From assembly GCA_005784505.1 (NCBI GenBank), contig VCAZ01000158.1, forward strand, positions 459,501-523,500: a DNA stretch of 64,000 nucleotides. Direction: 5' to 3'. The DNA comes from Bagarius yarrelli. Its lineage: Eukaryota; Chordata; Actinopteri; Siluriformes; Sisoridae. Positions within the stretch are counted from its first letter, which is position 1. Each line of letters begins with the position of its first letter. This document shows, piece after piece, positions 33,721-45,689 of the stretch. The notes beneath the pieces were generated by a model, which did no database searches, was not told where the DNA came from, and saw only the letters and a list, made by a program, of their open reading frames with translations. Made by a program: the position numbers and the translations under genes.

Positions 33721-33844
33721 GTGAGAACGATGAACAGAAGGTGACGGATTGAAGGGATTAGGAGAATACTGCGCCGTAATATGCATAGTATTTACAGTAC
33801 AGAGCTCTGTAAATACCCTGCATACTGACACCATATGCTGCCTC

Positions 33845-34065
33845 TCAGAAAGAGAGAGAGAGAGAGAGAGAAAGAGGAAGAAAAAACAGAGAGGAAAAAG
33901 AGAAGAGAGAAGAGATAAAAAAAGAACAAGAGAAAGAAAAAAGAAGTAAATAAAAGAAAGACGGAATTGAAAAAGGAAATAAAAGAAAGATTGAAAAGAA
34001 AAATAGAAAGAGATAGAGAAAGAAGAAGAAAGAGGAAAGAGATCTCGCTTTCTCTCTGCGAGGAG
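33845..34065 (+). repeat. Purine-rich tract
   Basis: About 215 bases of A/G-rich plus strand with GAAAGA and AGAAGA words. Confidence 0.88.
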
Positions 34066-34497
34066 CGAGTGAGCGAGGAGAGGGGACTATTAACAGATGT
34101 AGTGGTAATAGCCGTAAGAGGCGAGGTAGAGCTGGAGCCACTGACCTGCCCATTAGCCCACTCCCTTCTCCTAAGCCCTTTCATCGATCACACTGCCACA
34201 CACACCATTGATTTCACAAACCAAAGCCAAAGCAAAGTACTTATAGCACTGTCACTCTCTCCCCTTCGCGCTCTCTCGCGCTCTCTCTCTCTTTCTTTCT
34301 CTCTCTCCTCTACAAAACAACCCCACAAGCATTAGTGCAAACACACACAACATGCTTATAGACACACAAAACTTTGTCACAATATGCAATGTCAAAATAT
34401 TGAATGTAGCTGAGGTTAACGCGAGAACCTGCGCAACATGCTAGCCAGTCAGCGTGGCCTATATTATATTACTGTAATCAAAATATTACAAAATTAC

Positions 34498-34680
34498 TTA
34501 CATTATATATTTACATTTCTGGCATGTGGTAGACGACCTTATTCAAAGACACTGACAATTTATCCAACTGAGCAGTTGAGAGTTAGGGGCCTTGCTCAGG
34601 GGCCCCAGTTTGATGGTGCTGAGAATTAACCCCAGAATCTTCTGATTAACACTTCAACCAATGAGCTGCTACTTCCTGTG
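34498..34680 (-). mobile_element. SINE fragment
   Basis: 'atttacatttctggcatgtggtagacgacc', 'gagagttaggggccttgctcaggggcccc', 'agaattaaccccagaatcttctgatta' and 'aatgagctgctac' give the whole reverse element, diverged. Confidence 0.75.
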
Positions 34681-35429
34681 AAAGGATAGTCATTGTGTCA
34701 AAACATTAAATCCGGCCACATGAAAAAAGCTTCCACTAATTGTTTCTTTGGGAAAAGCTGTTTACAGCTCTATTTAAAAGTTATTAACAGTTTTTTACTT
34801 TTTAGAAAAAGATCCCCAGAAGAACTTGTTCAGAAACCCATGATAGAATTATTAACCATCGAAAAACCCCTGAGGAACCTTAAGAGTGTGAATTTTACTC
34901 AGTAATTACAGCAACTGTTGCAGTTCTTTGTTTTGCCGATTTAGGAACCATTTTCCTCTAAGAGAGTACAGATGATTTTCTCTTGATATCTAGAACCCTT
35001 ACTGGTTTATTGGCTTGTCCTGTTAAAGGAATCTTTAAAAAGGGAGAAAGAGAAAGAGAGAGAGAGAGAGAAATAAGAGTAAGCAAAAAGAAAGAGTAGA
35101 CAAAAAAGAAAGAAAGAAAGAAAAGAAAGAAACATGCTACTAGACTTGATGCAACATTTTATCCACCAAAAGGGACAGGGTTGTAAAATAAACCTTTTAT
35201 TATTCCAAAAAGAAGATAACTGGTAAAAAATTTTAATGTAATCAACTAATTTCTTAATTTTTACCTCTTTCAAGATTTGTAGAATTATTTTGTCACCAAG
35301 ACAATGACAAATGATTACTGTAGATGGGTTATGCGGATCAAGCGCACATCTCTGAGTTATCTTTCTTATCATTTAAATTTGTTTCACCTTTTGAGTTTTA
35401 CACACAAACACACATAGAAAGAGACCCTT

Positions 35430-35700
35430 GCTCGTTAGCCGACGTGTTAATCAGTACCTGTCAGTGAGAAAGCTCTCAGAAACACAGCCACTGTGTCCCG
35501 ATAAACAAAGCCCGGCCTGCCCTGGGACGCTCCAGCTATTTTGATAAAGGCGGTTAGCACGGCGTTAAAATTCCTCAGACAATAACTCAGGGTAATTAGC
35601 CTCTAGCGTTCTCACCTCAGACTCTAATCAGCCAGACGAAATGTTCAACCACAGAATCCGTCTGCTTGTGTCATTAGAGTCTTAGCCCGAAGGATCCTGA
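35430..35700. promoter_or_regulatory. Unique segment, candidate conserved intronic element
   Basis: About 270 bases of balanced, non-repetitive sequence with homeodomain and GATA-like words (gttaatcag, cgataaac, ttgataaagg, gtaattagcc). No splice-flanked open frame. Conservation cannot be tested here. Confidence 0.3.
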
Positions 35701-35875
35701 TGGATATTTTAGAGCGTGAGATACAGTATGAGCAGTGGAGACAGAAAAACAGGTGGAGCACAGAGAGGGGTCTACTGAGAGCTGAGAAAGAACGTCATCA
35801 TGAGCTCCAAAGGTGAAAATATCTCCAGTCGCATTTGTCTGTCAGTTAGCGAGTGACTGATGAGACAGGAATAAG

Positions 35876-36020
35876 GAATCCATCCATCCATCCATCCATC
35901 CATCCATTTATACATATGCAACTGAGCTGTTGGGGGTTTCCAGGGGATAACGGGCCCAGTAGCAGCATTTATTAATCCATTTATCCATCCATCCATTTAT
36001 CCATCCATCCATTCATCCAT
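35876..36020 (+). repeat. (ATCC)n/(ATTC)n tetranucleotide repeats
   Basis: ATCC runs at 35878-35908 and 35974-36020, separated by a unique 65-base spacer. Confidence 0.88.
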
Positions 36021-36136
36021 CCATTCATTCATTCTATGTCTGTTTACCACACATCTCTCCATACGTAACATCATGCAATCTAACAGCACACTGACCCTAA
36101 ATCTTATCTATTTATACATCCAACCAATTATTCACC

Positions 36137-36137
36137 C

Positions 36138-36191
<54 letters not shown>

Positions 36192-36304
36192 ATCTATCTA
36201 TCTATCTATCTATCCATCCATCTATCCATCCACCCACTTATTCATTAATTCATCCATCCATCCATCCATCCATCCATCCATCCATCTATCCATCCATCCA
36301 TCCA
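36137..36304 (+). repeat. (CTAT)n then (ATCC)n tetranucleotide array
   Basis: About 18 CTAT units (36137-36213) grading into ATCC units (36213-36304). Confidence 0.93.
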
Positions 36305-36689
36305 AAGTAAAATTGACTCACTACAGAGCATCACAGGAACAATGTATAATAATAAGAATAATGAATATAAGAATATTCCATAAACATTAATTTTAAGGAC
36401 ATTTAGACAATATTTTAAGAATGTTTAGCGAAGGTTGTGGGAGCGTTCCCTGTTAGCAGGGGTATCCCTTAATTAAGAAATGCCCAGAGCAGACGAAACA
36501 GTCAGATTTACAGTCGGTGTCGAGTTTAAAGGTTAAACGGCAGTCATGCAGTGAAGCAGAAACACAATAGCTACAGTATGAGTATGTAGTGTTTTGTTTT
36601 GCGTGGAAAAGACTAATAGCAGGGTAAAAATGTCTCTAATCCTCTTGTGTAACTCCCTCTCTCCTCCCCCAGAGCAGATGGCAGGTCGG

Positions 36690-36810
36690 AGTTGGAGAGC
36701 AGCCTTGGCCAATGCAATTATTTGTCTAATTATGATTTACCACTTAACTGCAAAATAGCCAGAGAAATAGTTCATCTGTCAAATCAAAGCGATTAAGTGC
36801 CTTATTAATA
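36690..36810. promoter_or_regulatory. Unique AT-rich segment with homeodomain words, candidate conserved element
   Basis: Contains ccaat, gcaattatttgtctaattatg, gattaag and cttattaataaa within 120 bases, between a unique flank and purine-rich DNA. This wording is typical of developmental enhancers, but that is an impression and not a test. Confidence 0.3.
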
Positions 36811-36899
36811 AAACTAAATTCCTTTATAAAAAAAAGGATAAGAAAAGTAATGAAAAGAAGGGCAAATATATAAAGAAAAATAGTAGATGATGTTGACAG

Positions 36900-37055
36900 G
36901 GCAAGATGGAGAGAGAGAAGGAAAAAAACATGCCAGACAGAATGTCAGAGTGGCTTCTTGTTTGATAACAATCCTCTTAATGGAGGGGGGCAGGAAGAAA
37001 GAGAGGGAAAAAGGGTGGGGGAGAAAGAGAGAGTAAGAGAAAGAGAGGTAGATGT
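36900..37055 (+). repeat. Purine-rich tract
   Basis: A/G-rich plus strand with a GGGG run and GAGAAAGA words. Confidence 0.75.
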
Positions 37056-37212
37056 TAAAAACCCCAGTGAGTTCAAGCCAACGCTAATGGACTAATCACA
37101 TTGATTTCCATTTAGCTGCCGTCTCCTGTGTTATTTATTGTGTTTAACAAAACCACCCGTGACTCCTCGGCCTCTCCCCATCACTGTGTTTAACCAGCTC
37201 TGACATGATGTC

Positions 37213-37213
<1 letters not shown>

Positions 37214-37250
<37 letters not shown>

Positions 37251-37262
37251 TTTCTCCTTTTT
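37214..37262 (+). repeat. (CT)n microsatellite
   Basis: About 16 imperfect CT units then T-rich sequence. Confidence 0.85.
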
Positions 37263-37619
37263 TCAGCTGCTGAAACAGTATAGCCCATTTAAGCCCTTTA
37301 TGCCTCCAGTCTTGTGATGCTTTTAACATATCATCAGTCACTGTTTTGACACAACTTTATGCCTTTACATCAGCACACACACACACACACACACACAAAT
37401 GCTTAGTAAAAAGAATGCCTTTGTGCAGGAAAAATCTGTACATCATAAAATGAAGCATTCATTAAGTTTACAGCTCCACCACACGGCATGAATTTTGCAG
37501 TTCTAAAAGGCGTCTTAGTGAAGTTTAGTGCAATTTTAAAAACATCACTCTTACACTCAGTAAAAGGTAACATGAGCAAACACACCAAATTTTCCTCCAA
37601 TACCCACACCAACTATTCA

Positions 37620-37882
37620 TCCATTCAAACAAATTCATCCATCCTCTCATCTTTCATCTATTTATCCATCCATCCGTCTAAACACCCCATCCAAATCCAA
37701 CCATTCATCCATGCATCATCTATCATGCATTCATTTTGTTTGTCCGTCTGTCAATCCATCTATCCAAACATCAAACCATCCAATAATTTCATAAATTTCA
37801 TTTATATTATTTTTAAGACTAAATTTTTTTTCATTTATTTGTCTATTCAACTGTTCACCCACCCAAACTAATAAATTCACCG

Positions 37883-37973
<91 letters not shown>

Positions 37974-38070
37974 CATCCATCAAACCATTTATCCATCCAT
38001 CTGTCCGTCCATCCATCCGTCCATTGGTCCATTTAACCAGCCATCCAGACATCAAACTATCCATCCATCC
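37620..38070 (+). repeat. ATCC-type degenerate array with a 93-base pure (CTAT)n core
   Basis: Degenerate 'catccatc/caaaccatcc' words surround about 23 CTAT units at 37882-37974. Confidence 0.92.
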
Positions 38071-38340
38071 AATTTCGTAACAATTTCGTAGTTCCGGCCC
38101 AGAGGAACAATCAATATAATCAGAAGTTAAATATTTAGGTAATATTTTTGTTACAGCAGTTTTTTATTAAATAAAGGTTATTTATAAGAGTACAGATTCA
38201 TTTGGAAGCTATAATAAATTTTAAATCAATTTACCCTGTTATGGCTCTTTAATGACACTGTAATAACAGAATTAAGCAAAATCTTTCTTAGACGTTTAAA
38301 TCTGGTAAAAAATGTAGTTTGGTAAACAAAATCAAATATG

Positions 38341-38354
38341 GTTACCATAGCAAC
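38341..38354. promoter_or_regulatory. RFX-type X-box palindrome
   Basis: GTTACCATAGCAAC has both X-box half sites (GTTACC and AGCAAC) separated by two bases. Confidence 0.48.
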
Positions 38355-38879
38355 CTATGTTTTTGTTTATCACTTGATTAGCTAGTTATATTAGCAGGAT
38401 GGGATGAGTATCCGTGTCAGTTTTTAGATATAAGATTTGATTTGTGCAATAATTTAATGCTGTTAAGGAGTTTTGAGGACTCAGGTCTAATTGGTCACCC
38501 AAATGTACAGAAGTGTTTAATTGACGTTTTAAGTTGACAAAAGACTCTATAAGGAGTATAAACTACTTAGTTAATCTAGAATCTGTATTTAAATCTACAT
38601 ATCCGTTATTAAAAAACAAAATCCTCTTTTCAGTAGGTTTATTGGCTATAATATGATATGCTGGTTTATTTGGAAGCTATAATTCAGAACAATTGCTCCC
38701 AGTAACGACTTTGCAATAACAGGAGTCTTGTTTGCTTGTGCTAGACTGAAAAACAATATGAATTTTAAGCTCTGAATAGGTGAATGGGTACATCACCACT
38801 GCACAACATGTTCTCATCACAGTTTGGACCTGCAGAGTCTCTGGAACATCTCAATTGTCTTTGTTACGCTCTCTCACTC

Positions 38880-38909
38880 ACTCACACACACTGTCTCTGT
38901 CCTTATCTT

Positions 38910-38940
<31 letters not shown>

Positions 38941-38942
38941 GT
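38880..38942 (+). repeat. CA/CT microsatellites
   Basis: Short CA runs, the last at 38917-38940 (12 units). Confidence 0.85.
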
Positions 38943-39104
38943 GGGCAATATGTCTGTGTGCTAATGATGGGCTGTTCAGATTGACCTTTGACCTCTGCAC
39001 ACTGCACTGCTCACTGTTTTTTCTTCTCCTGTAGGCACAAGGGTTAATGAATAACAGTGATCAAGGAAAGCAATCAACCCTGGATTTCTGGTCGGTGCAA
39101 TTAC

Positions 39105-39106
<2 letters not shown>

Positions 39107-39151
<45 letters not shown>
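39107..39151 (+). repeat. (GT)n microsatellite
   Basis: About 22 GT units. Confidence 0.92.
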
Positions 39152-39155
<4 letters not shown>

Positions 39156-39306
39156 TATAGAGAGACAGGAAGGAAGACTCTGAAGATATCTCTTGCAAAC
39201 CAAATAAAGGAAAGTGTTTGCTAATCCAAACGCCTGGATTGAGAGTGAAGATCTTCTTTCACGCAAAGGACTCGGCAAACATATCGCAGCCCAATTGATA
39301 CTCGTC

Positions 39307-39336
39307 CACACACACACACACACACACACAAACACA

Positions 39337-39387
<51 letters not shown>

Positions 39388-39468
39388 TTTTTATAACCTG
39401 AGCACCTGATGCAGCAGATCCAGAAAGTGTGTATAGTGCAGATGGTGTGTGTGTGTGTGTGTGTGTGG
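39307..39468 (+). repeat. (CA)n microsatellite followed by (GT)n
   Basis: About 38 CA units with two interruptions (39307-39386) and about 12 GT units (39445-39468). The inverted pair is about 60 bases apart and could form a hairpin. Confidence 0.9.
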
Positions 39469-40862
39469 GGCGGAGGAGACGAGTGTGAGGTCTCACCTTG
39501 AGGGGAGGAGATATTAACTCTGGCAAATTTTTATTGCCTGAACTTCCCTTTTACAGCTATTAACATCTGCCATCTGCACCCAAGCTGTGATCTTCCTTAC
39601 ACAGAGCCCCGTGCCATAAAAACCTCTCTGCCGATTGCAGGAGACTGACAAGAGCGCATCGTGTCCAAGGAAAAAAAACCACACTTCCGATACCGACAGC
39701 AGTGTTTAAACAGACGGCGCAAAGAAAGACGTAAAAATTCTAGAAAGAAATGCGATTTAAGAATTTTTACATTCTAACTGTAATATTAATCTATCAAAAA
39801 AACATCTTAAAATATTTATGCATTATTACCAGCTGCTAAACTGGTAGATTTTTTTTTTATATAATTTTCCAAAATAATTTAATTTTAAAAGATTTTTTTC
39901 AATTGGTATCTACTTATAACTTTATCACACCTTAAGGCTGATTTTGATTAGCACATTAATTAGATTAATATTTCAATTCGTAGATAATCTAGATTTTCTG
40001 TTTTAGGGGCGGAGCTACAGTTTAAGGTTGTGTTTAGCATTATGTGCAAGAGATCAGCGCTGAATCTTTACCTACTGATTTCCTTATTTTAATGCTTTTG
40101 TATTATATGTTCAGCAGTAAATTGAATGATTAGATGTAAGGTGTATGTTGGTCTCCGGTTCTTTAGTAGGAAAACCACAGATCAGTCAGAACAAACCCAG
40201 ACTGACAGGGTCGTGATGAGGGCCACCGGCCTTTGGCTCTCCCTGAATCGACCCACCGTACAACCAAAAAACACGGCCCAGAATGCCCCTCAGCCAGCTA
40301 TGCGACAACATCTGTTCATTCGGATGGCACCAGCAGAGTGCTGCCCGCTCCACAGCACGCCTGGCACACGCAACTCACACAACAGACAGGTGGCTCAGCC
40401 AATCAGTGACTCCAAACCAGCTGAACCCAAGCTCATGCCTTCTCTTCTCTTGCTCGGCTTCAGTGAACCGAAGCAATCTTGTACTGTCTCCTGGCTCTTC
40501 CTATGTGCCATCTGGATAAAAGGGGAGGACGGATGAGGGGGGCGTGTCCTGGTTTTAGTGCCACCTCTTACCACTCAGTTCACTTAAGAAATATTTTTTA
40601 AGGGATTTATAACTGTCATTTATAAATGATTTATAAAAAAATCTTAAAAAAGACTTAAAAAAGATGTCCTCTTTAGGCCATGTGATGAGGCAGGTGTAAA
40701 TGATGTGCATTGACTGATGGTCAAAATGAATACAGAGGAATAAATGAGTTCTAGGACTAAAAATCAAATGATAATCAGATTATCAATATTTTTCTTCATA
40801 TTTAAACTTTTTTTTTCATTATCATATATTGTTTTTATAATGTCGGAGCCACCGATAAATGC

Positions 40863-41082
40863 CATCTAGTGATCATTTTAAGAAAGTGTGCTCAATGTCG
40901 GTCAATCTATAGTCAGGACTCAAACCTCTTACTTTATCTAATTTTTTTAATTCAACTAAGCGGTTAAGGATGAAGGGCCCATCAGTGGTAGCTTGGGGGT
41001 GCCATGAACTGAACCTGTTACCTGAGCTGCAAGCATTACACTGGCTGTGGTATATTTGTGGACGATCTGCTATTATCTACAT
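40863..41082. repeat. Left copy of a duplicated 220-base segment
   Basis: 'ctagtgatcattttaagaaagtgtgctcaatgtcggtc...gtggacgatctgctattatctacat' recurs with moderate divergence at about 41360-41586. It carries a reverse SINE fragment (40935-41040). Confidence 0.75.
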
Positions 41083-41356
41083 CAGTGGTTCCCAACCTTA
41101 AAAATATATAGGGCCCCCTTCACATTAAATGATATTATTTCCTGCGTTTCATGTTTCCAGTATTGCTCCACTGCAATCCGCATTGGTAATCTGTGAGACT
41201 TGCTTGTTTTTTGTGGACACCTGGGAATCATGGATTAAATTAGATCGCAATATGATCGTTCTCCCTAATGCACACTTTTTAAAAAATGACACGACCCCCC
41301 CCAAGAGCTGGCTGAGGCCCCCTTGTAGGTTGGGAACCCCTTGTTGAGAACCGCTG
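41083..41356. mobile_element. hAT-like non-autonomous DNA transposon (274 bp)
   Basis: Left end CAGTGGTTCCCAACCTT. The right end, read in reverse, is CAGCGGTTCTCAACAAGG, with another inverted 'gttgggaacc' just inside. The CAGNGGTTC ends are typical of hAT elements, which usually have 8-base target duplications. Here the flanks (atctacat / ctctagtg) match poorly. No transposase. Confidence 0.72.
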
Positions 41357-41586
41357 CTCTAGTGGTCATTTTGAGAAGTGTGCTCAATGTTGGTCTATAT
41401 AATCAGGACTCAAACCTCTTACCTTTATCACATTTTCACCTTTTAGTTCCTAACTCATCTGAACAGTTAAGGATTAAGGGCCCATCAGTGGTAGCTTGGA
41501 AGTGCCGGGAATTGAACCCATAACCTGATTTGCAAGCATTACAATAGCTGTGGGATAATAGTGGACGATCTTTGATTATCTGCATT
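41357..41586. repeat. Right copy of the duplicated 220-base segment
   Basis: 'ctagtggtcattttgagaagtgtgctcaatgttggtc', 'atcaggactcaaacctcttac', 'gggcccatcagtggtagcttgg' and 'gtggacgatctttgattatctgcat' align in order with 40863-41082. Includes the same reverse SINE fragment (about 41440-41550). Confidence 0.75.
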
Positions 41587-42184
41587 ACAATCCTGGAGTC
41601 AAAGGATATTTACTTCATGTCTGACATGGTGAACGTTGAGATATTTCTGTAATTTAATCTATACTAATTCAATAGCAGCAACCCCCTCAGCAGGTCATAC
41701 AATTGCACCTCATCTCTTTCCATGTGTGTTTGCAACACAGGAAAACTGAGCGTGGCATGGTGAGAAGAGAAGTGGAAGAGCAGAGTACAAAAGCCAATTA
41801 ACAGCTCATTAGTACCAAAGCAGTTCAATCCAATTAAACACTGCCTCTTTTGTTTGCTTTTACTTTCTGTTATTGTTGTTGGCCCCCAAGATATAACACT
41901 TTCAAGCTGCGCTTGTTTCCAAGATTATGTTTTTTTTCCGTTCCATATCACTTGTCGGTGGAGAAACAAATAGCGTGGGTGTTTGGCAAGTGCTTATTTT
42001 CGTCTCGGGCAGCACCAGAGTTCAACAGCAGTCACCTCGACTTCTCGCAGAGCCCTGCGAGCGTGCCCACAGTTGTCTGCTGCACTTATCTTCCTCGTTA
42101 ATATTACAGGCCTTCAGAGAGATGCACTGCTGAGAGGATCCGTAACCTCTGATCTCTTTCACCACACAGAAAACAAGCTCAGAG

Positions 42185-42198
42185 AAATAGAGAGAGAA

Positions 42199-42236
<38 letters not shown>
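42185..42236 (+). repeat. (GA)n microsatellite
   Basis: GAGAAAGA steps then about 14 GA units. Confidence 0.9.
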
Positions 42237-42238
<2 letters not shown>

Positions 42239-42779
42239 ACACACACAGCAAAGTATAGAAACGCATGCTAATAAAACTCCTACACAGAAAATTGCCTACA
42301 TGCCTGGACGCATGGACCTTGTTAAGATACAGTATTAAACCCTTTACTAATTAGATTGCAGAAATAAACATGGCCCACACAGTGGTTAGCTAGCTAGCTA
42401 AAAATATTCCAGGTTGAAAAGAAAATTCTGCCAGGTTAGCCCTGAAGTGAGAAAATTGTGAGACTTAGACAAAAATGCAAATAAACAATTTGGAAAAAAC
42501 TGAGAGGGATTGTACTAAGTAACTGAACCACCCGTTTTAATAGCATGGTTAATCCTGATTTAAAAAAGAAAATGAAGAGAATAGTGCTGGGTTACAGACG
42601 AGTGTGAGACCCAAAGAGAGGAAGCAGAGGAAAAAAAGAGGGAAAGGAACGAAGAAGAAAGGCTTCTTGCTGTGTTTGCGTTGCTCCCCACTGATTGTGT
42701 GCAATGCTGGTAGCTCAATATAAAACGCAGGGGGGTGATGGGAAAAAAGAGAGGAGTTAAAAATGAAGTCTGGTCAAGG

Positions 42780-43060
42780 GGTGGGGTCACTCCTGGCGCG
42801 AGTTTACTTTTACTGCAGGTGCATGCTGTAGATGCCGCCAAAGTGCCAACCTGCCCTCCATATGGCTGTCGCCAGCCTGCCAGCCATCTCCCGCCACTTC
42901 CCACTGAGCCCAGAGCTGGCGCGCTGCATCTAAATCTGTCCCAGTGCCCCAGGCCTCCCCCTGCTCAGTGCCCAGGCCTCGTGAGCACACGCCAGGCTGG
43001 CGGGGCAGTCCAGGACCCCAGTGCCAAACGGCCAACAGACCATCCTCTCCATATGGAGGC
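42780..43060. promoter_or_regulatory. Unique GC-rich segment, candidate regulatory element
   Basis: About 280 bases clearly more GC-rich than surroundings, with two CCATATGG boxes (42858-42865 and 43050-43057) and repeated 'gcccagg' words. An open frame crosses it on each strand, but neither has splice sites or family resemblance, so I do not call an exon. Confidence 0.3.
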
Positions 43061-43139
43061 TTGTAGCATCGTAACTTATCGCTTACTCTCTTTCTCTCTC
43101 TTTTTCCACATGAGTGACATCCATCAGCCTTGATCCATT

Positions 43140-43142
<3 letters not shown>

Positions 43143-43184
<42 letters not shown>
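43143..43184 (+). repeat. (CT)n microsatellite
   Basis: About 20 CT units. Confidence 0.92.
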
Positions 43185-43848
43185 AGATACCTGCATACAC
43201 TTATACTAACTTTCACAAGTTACACCTTTCTATTTCCAGTCTGCTTTCTGCTTGCGCCACATTGCTGACTGCAGCATTTCCTAATTACCTATAAATCCAC
43301 ATAAACAGTCCTGAAGCACAACGTAATCCAAGACGATTAAAAAAAAAAAAAAGGTGGACGACACAAGAACACCCCCTAACCCTTTCCTATGCACTTTATC
43401 ATTCCTGCAATCTTCCAATAAATGATAGAGCAATAATCCTCTCAGACTCTGTCTCTGGATTTCACAAGCAAAAGCTATTAGTTAAATCACACCGAGCTGC
43501 TGTTCTCCTTATGCCTAGCTTAGAGCGAGGGATCAGTGAGGGGGGTTGGAGGCTTAAATTCATGATACCATGCCACAAGAGACAGATGGAAAGAGAGTGA
43601 GAGAGAGGGAAAAAAAGGGAAGCACAGATAAGTAGAGAAAAACTTCACCCACAGTTATGATGGATTACGATCGCCATTATTAGACCAGTGATCATGTCTT
43701 TAATTTTCAGTAGATCGTGTTGGCTAGCTAGCTTTTAAACTAGCTTGCTAATCAAGTCCTGTGAGAAATCCTGTCAGGCGTATCTAAGTAGCTAGAAATA
43801 GCTGTATATGTTGTAGACTAACTTTGACCTAAGTGCTGAAGTTAAAGT

Positions 43849-43885
<37 letters not shown>

Positions 43886-43896
43886 CTCTTTCTCTC
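43849..43896 (+). repeat. (CT)n microsatellite
   Basis: About 17 CT units then imperfect. Confidence 0.9.
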
Positions 43897-45689
43897 ACAC
43901 ACAGAAGTGCAGTCAGCAGAACATGGAGAGAGATGTTTCCAGCTGGAGTTCCAGCCCACGGTTCTCTTTCTGTCTCTTCACGCGTCAGCATCACACTGAG
44001 AGCGCAAGAAGTGATGAAGGGAAATATGGCTGTTTCTTCACGCTTGGGAGAACGTTCAGCAGACGCTTGCACCCTTGTCAAACAGCCACCTACTGCTCGA
44101 TGCTTAGAGTAAAATAAAGGAGACAGAGGTTTTTAACCTGCTTTAAAACTAAAACTGGTAAACCTTCAGTAAAAAGAGTATGCGCAGAAGTTTGCCTTAT
44201 TCTCAAAATATGCAATAAACATAGCACTTTAATTTACACACTTCTCAACAGTAATGTTTCCTCCAGAGGGAAAAAAATTTAAATCTTGATATTTCTATTT
44301 CCCTGCCTGGTTGGTGGTAATGGCTTTTTTGCTCCCGTTTGCTAATTAAAGAAGGAGCATGGCACGGATTAGCCGTATGACTTTCCCCCTTGCTGTATCT
44401 GTATCTTCAACGGTGAATAAAATGGTTTTCAGCTAGTATTTTTGGGTCCTATAAAGAATGCCCCCTACCACACATTCTGCACTGTTACTATCAATAAAAC
44501 AGATCTCTGGGGGCCCCCCCAAGTACATGGACCCTTAGAATTATACTAACTCCCCAGTGGCAAACCTGACTATCAAACACTATTTTTTTAGTATCAGTAA
44601 AATTTATTTGGGGCATGCTACCGCTTTTTGTTTATGTTTGGACTAATTGATGTGGAAAAATTCAAACATTAAACGAACTGAAAGAAAAAAACCCTAAATT
44701 CTCTAGGAATTCTGTGGGTGTCTAGAATGTCTTTGTATGTTGTAGTATTTACACTAGTCCCTCACTGGAACTAGGACCCCATTTCCAGGTAATTGATTCT
44801 ACTAACAACAGCAATTACATTTAACAGCCCACCTTGTTAGGGCAGTATAGCAGCACCCCCCGTCCCACCCCCTGGTCTTATCCAGTTTAAATTATCACGA
44901 AGAAGCCACCCATCGCACACCTTGCCAGCTTCGAGCCTATGCTGTTTTTAAGGACGTATGAATCATGGCTTGATCCAGACCACCTTACATATTTTTTTTA
45001 CATTTATTTAATAGAAATGTTTCCAATTTATGTTTGCAAATTCTTCTTCAAATTCTTCTTCAATTGGGCTTTAATGTTTGGCTGGTCAACTGCATCATAC
45101 GGGGAACCTTATATACCTGGTAGACATGCGGATGATTCCATCCCATACAGCTGGCATTGCCATATACTAAGGGTGGTTTAAATTTGCACATGCTTTTAGA
45201 TGTTTTTACTTAATTGCTTAATTGTTAGAAACATTTGATGTCAATTAGCCTATTTTATTAATTACAAATTAATAGCAATAGACTTGTAGAATACTTTGTA
45301 TTCTAATGTTTACAACTTCACTTTATTGCCTCTGAGAGGCGCCAATGGAAAAAAAACACGAATAATGTGTGTACGCCAGAAGTTGGCAGGAAGGAACGCA
45401 CATTTTCACGCTAATTTTACTGTTAGTAAGTCAGACTGTAAGCATAAAAGCTGGTGTACGCAAAGTTTTTGTGATAAGGCCCCTGGTGTCCTGCAGAGTT
45501 TAGCTCCAACTTGCCCCAACACACTTACCTGTAAGTTTCAAGTCTACCTAGCAAGATCTTGATTAGTTGGTTAAGGTGTGTTTAATTAGGGTTGGAGCCA
45601 GCAGGATAACGGCCCTCCAGGAACAAGATCGCCCATCCCTTGTTTAACCGGTTGGTCAACAAGAGTACAAAAAAAAATAAAAAATAAAG

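Noticed and set aside
36073..36390. 105-codon frame with Ile-Tyr-Leu-Ser repeats
   Set aside because: Translated CTAT/ATCC tetranucleotide array.
40126..40536. 136-codon plus-strand frame with ordinary-looking composition
   Set aside because: No recognisable domain, no exon-like splice sites and no homologue recalled. A CCAAT and a 'ataaaagg' word occur but do not form a clear promoter.
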